DNA of 64,000 nt from Burkholderiaceae bacterium. Lineage in GTDB: Bacteria; Pseudomonadota; Gammaproteobacteria; Burkholderiales; Burkholderiaceae_E. Numbering within the stretch: the first letter of the stretch is position 1; each line of letters begins with the position of its first letter. The stretch covers positions 21,423-85,422 of the forward strand of contig JAGXFR010000058.1 of the NCBI GenBank assembly GCA_024637155.1. The letters are read 5' to 3'. The position numbers and the translations under genes were made by a program. Below are positions 57,359-64,000 of this stretch, piece by piece. Under the pieces are notes generated by a model that was given only the letters and a program-made list of their open reading frames with translations, had not been told where the DNA came from and ran no database searches.

Positions 57359-58612
57359 ATGGCTGAGATCAAGAACTACACGATCAACTTCGGGCCCCAA
57401 CACCCCGCCGCCCACGGCGTGCTGCGCCTGGTGCTGGAACTCGACGGCGAAGTCGTGCAGCGCGCCGACCCGCACATCGGCTTGCTGCACCGTGGCACCG
57501 AAAAGCTCGCCGAACAGCGCACCTACCTGCAGACGCTGCCTTATCTCGACCGCCTCGACTACATGTCGATGATGGCCAACGAGCAGGCCTATGTGCTGGC
57601 CATCGAGAAGCTGCTCGCGCTCGAGGTGCCGGTGCGTGCACAGTACATCCGGGTGATGTTTGCCGAGATCACGCGGGTGCTCAACCACCTGCTCGGACTC
57701 GCCGCGCACGGGCTCGACGTCGGCGCCATGGCGGTGTTCCTCTATGCCTTCCGTGAGCGCGAGGACCTGCTCGATTGCTACGAGGCGGTCTCGGGCGCGC
57801 GGATGCATGCGGCGTACTTCCGCCCGGGCGGCGTCTACCGCGACCTGCCCGAGACGATGCCGCAGAACCTGCGCTCGAGCGTGCGCAACGCGTCCTCGAC
57901 GGCGGAGCGCAACAAGCACCGCGGCGGCTCGATGCTCGACTTCATCGAGGCGTTCACCGAGCGTTTCCCGAAGTACATCGACGAGTACGAGACACTGCTC
58001 ACCGACAACCGGATCTGGAAGCAGCGCCTCGTCGGGATCGGCGTCATCGACCCCGAACGCGCCAAGGCGCTCGGCTTCACCGGCGTGATGCTGCGCGGCT
58101 CGGGTGTGGCCTGGGACCTGCGCAAGATGCAGCCCTACGAGGTCTACGACAAGCTGGATTTCGACATCCCGGTGGGCACCAACGGCGACTCGTACGACCG
58201 CTATCTGGTGCGCATCGAGGAAATGCGTCAGTCGAACCGGATCATCCGCCAATGCGTCGACTGGCTGCGCGCGAATCCGGGGCCGGTGATCAGCTCGGAC
58301 CACAAGGTCGCGCCGCCTTCGCGCGTGGCGATGAAGAAAAACATGGAAGAGCTGATTCACCATTTCAAGCTCTTCAGCGAGGGATTCCACGTGCCGCCCG
58401 GCGAGACCTACACAGCCATCGAGCACCCGAAAGGCGAGTTCGGGGTCTACCTGATTTCCGACGGCGCCAACAAGCCGTTCCGGATGAAGGTCCGGTCTGC
58501 CGGCTTCGTGCACCTGCAGGGACTCGACGAGCTGTCGCGTGGCCACATGATCGCCGACGTCGTGACCATCATTGGAACGCTGGACGTCGTATTTGGGGAG
58601 GTTGACCGGTGA
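57359..58612 (+). CDS. nuoD: NADH-quinone oxidoreductase subunit D
   Basis: A 417-residue 49-kDa subunit lining the quinone cavity. [22 protein letters not shown] near the N-terminus and the C-terminal [18 protein letters not shown] are the family signatures. The stop overlaps the nuoE GTG. Confidence 0.98.
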   Translation: MAEIKNYTINFGPQHPAAHGVLRLVLELDGEVVQRADPHIGLLHRGTEKLAEQRTYLQTLPYLDRLDYMSMMANEQAYVLAIEKLLALEVPVRAQYIRVMFAEITRVLNHLLGLAAHGLDVGAMAVFLYAFREREDLLDCYEAVSGARMHAAYFRPGGVYRDLPETMPQNLRSSVRNASSTAERNKHRGGSMLDFIEAFTERFPKYIDEYETLLTDNRIWKQRLVGIGVIDPERAKALGFTGVMLRGSGVAWDLRKMQPYEVYDKLDFDIPVGTNGDSYDRYLVRIEEMRQSNRIIRQCVDWLRANPGPVISSDHKVAPPSRVAMKKNMEELIHHFKLFSEGFHVPPGETYTAIEHPKGEFGVYLISDGANKPFRMKVRSAGFVHLQGLDELSRGHMIADVVTIIGTLDVVFGEVDR

Positions 58613-59118
58613 GTGCCGTAATGAAGGTTCGCAGGCTGTTGTCCGACGAGGCCTATGGCCGGATCGACCGGGAACTCACCAAGTTCCCGGCGGAACAGAA
58701 GCAGTCGGCCGTGATGGCGGCGCTCTCGATCGCCCAGGACGAGAAAGGCTGGGTGTCCCCCGAAGTGATCGAGGACGTCGCGGCCTACCTCGAGATGCCG
58801 CCCATTGCGGTGCATGAGGTGGCCACCTTCTACAACCTGTACGCCACCGAGCCCATCGGCAAGTTCAAGGTCGCCGTGTGCACCGGCCTGCCCTGCGCGC
58901 TGCGCGACGGCAACAAGGCCGGCGAGTACCTGCAGCACAAGCTGGGCATCGGTTACGACGAAACGACCGCCGACGGCGTGTTCACGCTGCGGCAAAGCGA
59001 GTGCCTGGGTGCCTGCGGCGACGCACCGGCGCTGCTGGTGAACGACAAGCGCATGTGCAGCTGGATGAGCAATGAGCGGCTCGATGCGCTGATCGACGAA
59101 CTCAAGGCACAAGGCTAA
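58609..59118 (+). CDS. nuoE: NADH-quinone oxidoreductase subunit E
   Basis: A 169-residue [2Fe-2S] subunit (N1a cluster). The Cys ligands are in CTGLPC and [10 protein letters not shown]. The GTG at 58609 is used because GGGGAGG lies 7 bp upstream; an ATG at 58621 is the alternative. Confidence 0.96.
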   Translation: MSAVMKVRRLLSDEAYGRIDRELTKFPAEQKQSAVMAALSIAQDEKGWVSPEVIEDVAAYLEMPPIAVHEVATFYNLYATEPIGKFKVAVCTGLPCALRDGNKAGEYLQHKLGIGYDETTADGVFTLRQSECLGACGDAPALLVNDKRMCSWMSNERLDALIDELKAQG

Positions 59119-59136
59119 GGGCGGGTGAGGCAAGAC

Positions 59137-60447
59137 ATGGGCGCGATCGATACCAGTTTCCACGGCCGGCACATCGAGCCGCAGATCCTTGCCGGGGTGA
59201 CGTCGCCGGATGACTGGCGGCTCAAGGACTACGAAGCGCGCGAGGGTTACCAGGCGCTGCGTCGCATCCTCGCCGAAAAGATGTCCCCGGAGCAGGTGAT
59301 CGCAGAGGTGAAGGCCTCGGCGCTGCGCGGACGCGGTGGCGCCGGCTTCCCGGCGGGGCTCAAGTGGAGCTTCATGCCGCGCGGGTACACCGGGCAGAAG
59401 TACCTGGTGTGCAACTCCGACGAGGGAGAGCCAGGTACCTTCAAGGATCGCGACATCCTGCGCTACAACCCGCACATCGTGATCGAGGGCATGGCGATCG
59501 CCGCCTACGCGATGGGGATCACGGTCGGCTACAACTACATCCACAGCGAGATCTGGGACGTCTACGAGCGCTTCGAGGAGGCGATCGAGGAAGCGCGCGC
59601 GGCGGGCCTGCTCGGTGAGCGGATTCTCGGCACGGATTTTTCCTTCGAGCTCCACGCCTTCCACGGCGCGGGCGCCTACATCTGTGGCGAGGAAACCGCG
59701 CTGCTCGAGTCGATCGAAGGCAAGAAGGGACAGCCGCGCTACAAGCCGCCGTTCCCCGCGAGCTTCGGGCTCTACGGCAAGCCGACGACGGTGAACAACA
59801 CGGAGACCTTCGCTTCGGTGCCGTGGATCATCCGACACGGCGGCCTCGCCTACGTCGAGGTGGGAAAGCCCAACAACGGCGGCACGAAGATCTTCTCGAT
59901 GTCGGGTGACGTCGAGCGTCCCGGCAATTACGAAGTGCCGTTGGGCACGCCCTTCGCCAAGTTGCTTGAACTCGCCGGCGGCATGCGCGGCGGGCGCAAG
60001 ATCAAGGCGGTGATCCCGGGCGGCTCGTCGATGCCGGTGCTGCCGGGCGATGTCATGATGCAGTGCGACATGGACTACGACTCGATCGCCAAGGCCGGCT
60101 CGATGCTGGGGTCCGGCGCGGTGATCGTGATGGACGACACCCGCTGCATGGTCAAGTCGTTGCTGCGCCTGGCCTACTTCTATTTCGAGGAAAGCTGCGG
60201 CCAGTGCACCCCGTGCCGGGAAGGCACCGGGTGGCTCTACCGGATGCTGCTGCGCATCGAGAACGGGCAGGGCCGGATGGAAGATCTGGACGAGCTCGAT
60301 CGCGTGGCCGAGAACATCATGGGCCGCACGATCTGCGCGTTGGGCGAGGCGGCGGCGATGCCGGTGCGCTCGTTCGTCAAGCACTTCCGCGACGAGTTCG
60401 TCCACCACATTGAACACAAGAACTGCCTGGTCCCCAAGTACGTCTGA
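59137..60447 (+). CDS. nuoF: NADH-quinone oxidoreductase subunit F
   Basis: A 436-residue subunit that oxidises NADH. It has the FMN/NADH-binding [13 protein letters not shown] and [15 protein letters not shown], and the N3 [4Fe-4S] motif [11 protein letters not shown]. The ATG at 59137 follows GAGG by 6 bp and is preferred to the GTG at 59125. Confidence 0.97.
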   Translation: MGAIDTSFHGRHIEPQILAGVTSPDDWRLKDYEAREGYQALRRILAEKMSPEQVIAEVKASALRGRGGAGFPAGLKWSFMPRGYTGQKYLVCNSDEGEPGTFKDRDILRYNPHIVIEGMAIAAYAMGITVGYNYIHSEIWDVYERFEEAIEEARAAGLLGERILGTDFSFELHAFHGAGAYICGEETALLESIEGKKGQPRYKPPFPASFGLYGKPTTVNNTETFASVPWIIRHGGLAYVEVGKPNNGGTKIFSMSGDVERPGNYEVPLGTPFAKLLELAGGMRGGRKIKAVIPGGSSMPVLPGDVMMQCDMDYDSIAKAGSMLGSGAVIVMDDTRCMVKSLLRLAYFYFEESCGQCTPCREGTGWLYRMLLRIENGQGRMEDLDELDRVAENIMGRTICALGEAAAMPVRSFVKHFRDEFVHHIEHKNCLVPKYV

Positions 60448-60491
60448 ACAAGGCGCCCCGCAACGACAACGAATGAAGCGCTGAACTGACA

Positions 60492-62867
60492 ATGGTTGAA
60501 ATCGAAGTCGACGGCAAGAAGGTTGAGGTCGCTGAGGGCAGCGTGGTGATGCACGCGACCAACAAGCTCGGCATCTATGTTCCCTACTTCTGCTACCACA
60601 AGAAGCTCTCGATCTCGGCGAACTGCCGGATGTGTCTGGTCGAGGTGGAGAAGGCGCCCAAGCCGATGCCTGCGTGCGCGACCCCGGTCGCCAACGGCAT
60701 GAAGGTCTACACGCGCTCCGAGAAGGCGATCGCGGCACAGCGCTCGGTGATGGAGTTCCTGCTGATCAATCACCCGCTCGACTGCCCGATCTGCGACCAG
60801 GGCGGCGAGTGCCAGCTCCAGGACCTCTCGGTGGGGTACGGCATGGGCGCGTCCCGCTACCACGAGGCGAAACGGGTGGTGATCCATAAGTCCCTCGGCC
60901 CGCTGATCGGCGCCGAGGAAATGAACCGCTGCATCCACTGCACCCGCTGCGTGCGCTTCGGTCAGGAAATCGCCGGCGAGATGGAACTGGGCATGGCCTT
61001 CCGGGGCGAACACGCGGAGATCATGAGCTTCCTCGGGCGCTCGGTCGACTCCGAGCTCTCGGGCAACATGATCGACCTCTGTCCGGTCGGTGCGCTCACG
61101 TCCAAGCCGTTCCGCTTCTCGGCCCGCAACTGGGACCTGGCCCGGCGCAAGTCGATCGCCCCGCACGATTCGCTGGGCTCGAATCTGGTGGTGCAGGTCA
61201 AGGGCAGCGCGGTCAAGCGCGTCGTTCCCCTGGAGAACGAGGCACTCAACGAGTGCTGGATTTCCGACAAGGACCGTTTCTCCTACGAGGCGCTCGAGAG
61301 CGCCGAGCGTCTGCGCACGCCGATGCTCAAGCACGGCGGGGAGTGGCACGAGGTGGACTGGCCCACGGCGCTCGACTACGTCCAGCGCACCCTCGGGGAT
61401 GTGGTGAAGGAGCACGGCGCGGCGTCGATCGGCGCGCTGGGTTCGGCGCACAGCACGGTCGAAGAGCTTTTCCTGCTGCAGAAACTGGTGCGCGCTCTGG
61501 GCAGTGACAACGTGGACTTCCGACTGCGCCAGGCCGACTTCTCGGCCGATGCGACGCGCGCCGGAGCGCCGTGGCTCGGCATGAAGGTCGAGGCCGTCAA
61601 CAGCCTCGATCGGGTGTTGCTGGTCGGGTCGTTCCTGCGCAAGGATCACCCGTTGCTGGCCGGGCGGATCCGCCAGGCCGTCAAGCGCGGCGCACAGGTG
61701 AGCGTGCTGCACGCGTCCGACGAGCGCCTGCTGATGCCGATCGCGAACAAGGCGATCGTGGCGCCGGGTCGCTGGCCCGCGCTGCTCGCCCAGATTCTGG
61801 TTGCGCTGCTCAAGTCCAAGGGCGCCGAAGTGCCCGCGGTGCTGGCGGCAGTGACCCCCACGAGCGAAGCGGCCGGCATCGCCGCCAGTCTCGCGAGCGG
61901 ATCGGCCGGAGCGGTGCTGCTCGGCAATGCAGCGGTGCAACATCCGCAGGCCGCGCAGATCGCGCGTCTGGCCGGCGCGATTGCCACTGCCGCGGGTGCC
62001 ACGCTCGGCGTGCTCGGCGAAGCGGCCAACAGCGTCGGCGGTTATCTCGCCGGCGCTACGCCGCGGGCGAGCGCGGCGGTTCACGCCACTGCGCTGGGCG
62101 AGGGCGGGCTGGATGCAGCCGCGATGGTCGCATCCCCGCTCAAGGCGTACCTGCTGCTCAACGTGGAGCCGTCGTGTGACCATGCGAGTCCGGCGCTCGC
62201 CGCCGCGGCGCTGGCGGGTGCGAAGACCGTGATCGCGCTCTCCCAATTCAAATCCGACGAGTTGCTCGGCGCGGCGGACTGCCTGCTGCCGATCGCGGCC
62301 TTCACGGAAACGGCGGGAAGCTTCGTCAACACCGAAGGGACCGTGCAATCCTTCGTCGGCGTGGTTCGTGCGCCGGGCGAGGCGCGCCCGGCCTGGAAGG
62401 TGCTGCGCGTGCTCGGCAATCAGTTCGGCCTGGCCGACTTCGACTACGAGAATGCCGAGCAGGTGCGTGAGGCGGCGCTCGGCGCCGGGGGGCAGGCGCG
62501 TCTGGACAATGCGCCCGGCGGCGCGCTCACGGCCTTGGCCGCGGACGAAGCGACGCTGGAACGTCTCGCCGACGTGCCGATCTACTTTGCCGATCCGCTG
62601 GTGCGCCGGGCTGCGAGTCTGCAGAAGACCCGCGACGCGCGCGTGCCCACGGCGCTGATGAGTGAAGCGACGGCGGGTACGCTCGGTGTTGCGGCGGGAG
62701 ATCGGGTGCGGGTCGCACAGAAATGGGCCGAGGGCGAGGGTGAAGCAACCCTCGAGGTGGTGCTCGATGATGGGATCGCCTCCGGGGTCGTGCGCGTCGC
62801 AGCGGCGCACACGACGACGGCCGGACTGGCTGCGATGTTCGGGCCGGTCACGGTTCGGAAAGCCTGA
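60492..62867 (+). CDS. nuoG: NADH-quinone oxidoreductase subunit G
   Basis: A 791-residue FeS subunit. Residues 1-80 hold a [2Fe-2S] ferredoxin domain (CYHKKLSISANCRMC). Next come the His-Cys and CPICDQGGEC motifs, CIHCTRC and DLCPVGALT for [4Fe-4S] clusters, and a molybdopterin-oxidoreductase-like domain without cofactor. The C-terminal third is Ala-rich and less conserved. Confidence 0.97.
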   Translation: MVEIEVDGKKVEVAEGSVVMHATNKLGIYVPYFCYHKKLSISANCRMCLVEVEKAPKPMPACATPVANGMKVYTRSEKAIAAQRSVMEFLLINHPLDCPICDQGGECQLQDLSVGYGMGASRYHEAKRVVIHKSLGPLIGAEEMNRCIHCTRCVRFGQEIAGEMELGMAFRGEHAEIMSFLGRSVDSELSGNMIDLCPVGALTSKPFRFSARNWDLARRKSIAPHDSLGSNLVVQVKGSAVKRVVPLENEALNECWISDKDRFSYEALESAERLRTPMLKHGGEWHEVDWPTALDYVQRTLGDVVKEHGAASIGALGSAHSTVEELFLLQKLVRALGSDNVDFRLRQADFSADATRAGAPWLGMKVEAVNSLDRVLLVGSFLRKDHPLLAGRIRQAVKRGAQVSVLHASDERLLMPIANKAIVAPGRWPALLAQILVALLKSKGAEVPAVLAAVTPTSEAAGIAASLASGSAGAVLLGNAAVQHPQAAQIARLAGAIATAAGATLGVLGEAANSVGGYLAGATPRASAAVHATALGEGGLDAAAMVASPLKAYLLLNVEPSCDHASPALAAAALAGAKTVIALSQFKSDELLGAADCLLPIAAFTETAGSFVNTEGTVQSFVGVVRAPGEARPAWKVLRVLGNQFGLADFDYENAEQVREAALGAGGQARLDNAPGGALTALAADEATLERLADVPIYFADPLVRRAASLQKTRDARVPTALMSEATAGTLGVAAGDRVRVAQKWAEGEGEATLEVVLDDGIASGVVRVAAAHTTTAGLAAMFGPVTVRKA

Positions 62868-62914
62868 GCGGGTGAGGACGGGTCGGTGCGGACAAGGGTC
62901 GCGGGATAAGACGA

Positions 62915-63988
62915 ATGGATAACTTGCTGTTGACGATCAACACGATTGGAACCGACTACCTCGGGGTCGCCTGGCCCGTGGTGTGGACGCTCGTCAAGAT
63001 CGTGCTGCTGATTGCGCCCCTGATGGGGCTCGTTGCGTACCTGACGCTGTGGGAACGCAAGATGATCGGTGCGATGCACATCCGCGTGGGGCCCAATCGG
63101 GTTGGCCCGATGGGGCTGCTGCAGCCGATCGCCGACGGCGTCAAGCTGATGTTCAAGGAAGTGATCGTCCCGACGCGCGCGAGCCCCGTGCTTTACGTGC
63201 TCGGCCCGATTCTGACGATCACGCCCGCGCTCGCCGCCTGGGTGGTCATTCCCTTCGGGCCGGAAGTGGCGCTGGCCAACGTCAACGCGGGCCTGCTCCT
63301 GCTCCTGGCGATCACCTCGATGGAGGTCTACGGAATCATCATCGCCGGGTGGGCCAGCAATTCGAAGTACGCGTTCCTGGGTGCGATGCGCGCTTCCGCG
63401 CAGATGATCTCCTACGAGCTGGCGATCGGCTTCGTGCTGGTCGTGGTGCTGATGGTATCGGGCAGCCTGAACTTGACGCAGATCGTCGTGGGGCAGGGGC
63501 AGGGATGGTTCGCTTCGCGGGGACTGAACTTCCTGTCGTGGAACTGGCTGCCGCTGCTGCCGATCTTCGTCGTCTACGTGATCTCGATGGTTGCCGAAGT
63601 CGCGCGGCACCCGTTCGACGTGGTCGAAGGCGAATCCGAGATCGTCGCCGGCCACATGGTCGAATACTCGGGCATGGGCTTCGCGGTCTTCATGCTCACC
63701 GAATACGCGAACATGATCCTGCTCTCGACGGTGGCGTCGATCATGTTCCTCGGCGGCTGGTACGCGCCGCTCGACTTCGCGCCATTCACCTGGATTCCCG
63801 GCTGGATCTGGCTCGGGATCAAGACCTTCTTCGTTGTCTCGCTCTTCATCTGGTTCCGGGCGTCGTTCCCGCGTTACCGCTTCGACCAGATCATGCGACT
63901 GGGCTGGAAGATCTTCATCCCGGTGACGCTGGTCTGGCTCGTGGTGGTAGCGATCTGGATGCAGACTCCACTGAATATCTGGAAGTAA
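62915..63988 (+). CDS. nuoH: NADH-quinone oxidoreductase subunit H
   Basis: A 357-residue membrane subunit with about eight TM helices. [40 protein letters not shown] and [22 protein letters not shown] are the complex I subunit 1 signatures. It links the quinone site to the proton-pumping arm. The operon continues past the window edge, presumably with nuoI. Confidence 0.98.
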   Translation: MDNLLLTINTIGTDYLGVAWPVVWTLVKIVLLIAPLMGLVAYLTLWERKMIGAMHIRVGPNRVGPMGLLQPIADGVKLMFKEVIVPTRASPVLYVLGPILTITPALAAWVVIPFGPEVALANVNAGLLLLLAITSMEVYGIIIAGWASNSKYAFLGAMRASAQMISYELAIGFVLVVVLMVSGSLNLTQIVVGQGQGWFASRGLNFLSWNWLPLLPIFVVYVISMVAEVARHPFDVVEGESEIVAGHMVEYSGMGFAVFMLTEYANMILLSTVASIMFLGGWYAPLDFAPFTWIPGWIWLGIKTFFVVSLFIWFRASFPRYRFDQIMRLGWKIFIPVTLVWLVVVAIWMQTPLNIWK

Positions 63989-64000
63989 GGGCAGGAAAAC

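Overview
The window is a GC-rich bacterial chromosome segment, and gene content and order point to a betaproteobacterium. Diagnostic blocks are rpsF-priB-rpsR-rplI-dnaB, alaC-hom-thrC followed by moeA-moaD-moaE and clpB, an ECF sigma factor with DUF3619/DUF3106/RDD genes beside ilvB-ilvN-ilvC-psd-pssA, and tpiA-secG-tRNA-Leu-nuoABCDEFGH. The species cannot be told from sequence alone. I see no insertion sequence, prophage, CRISPR array or rRNA.

Layout: 1-7639 (+) is recC (5' end cut by the window edge), recB and recD, coupled by ATGA overlaps. 7664-15365 (-) holds a small exported protein, the ABC-F ATPase Uup, a TetR regulator, a phasin-like protein, an alpha/beta hydrolase, a GMC oxidoreductase with a Tat-exported partner, and dgkA with a repetitive N-terminus. 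15351-19237 (+) is the rpsF operon, dnaB and a Crp/Fnr (DNR-like) regulator.

19234-30116 (-) is the unusual part: about 11 kb of tightly packed, mostly overlapping genes. In transcription order they are a 50-residue membrane protein, a CuA-type subunit II, a heme-copper subunit I whose active-site Tyr is Gln, ctaB, a Sco protein, a cytochrome b fused to ferredoxin and MvhD-like domains, a 167-residue anchored protein, a second divergent heme-copper subunit I-like protein (Asp where one CuB His is expected), a cytochrome b fused to a [2Fe-2S] ferredoxin and an FAD/NAD(P)H reductase, ctaA and a DUF2249 protein. A perfect TTGAC-N4-GTCAA palindrome lies 22 nt from a -10-like hexamer upstream of the first gene, and a DNR-like regulator is encoded at the far end. 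My inference is a redox- or NO-regulated respiratory system, possibly a non-canonical nitric oxide reductase with its own cytochrome b electron-input modules.

30396-33017 (-) is SirB2-like, PhoH (PIN-PhoH) and an Mth938-like protein. 33156-37179 (+) is alaC, hom and thrC, followed by an acyltransferase (-). 37903-40798 (+) is a molybdopterin cluster (mobB-moeA-moaD-moaE) and crcB, then an OYE-type reductase (-). 42093-47042 (+) is clpB with a sigma32-type promoter and a PLP Orn/Lys/Arg decarboxylase. 46979-49086 (-) is the sigma factor group. 49440-54305 (+) covers branched-chain amino acid and phospholipid synthesis. 54366-63988 (+) is tpiA, secG, tRNA-Leu(GAG) and nuoA-nuoH; nuoI presumably follows outside the window.
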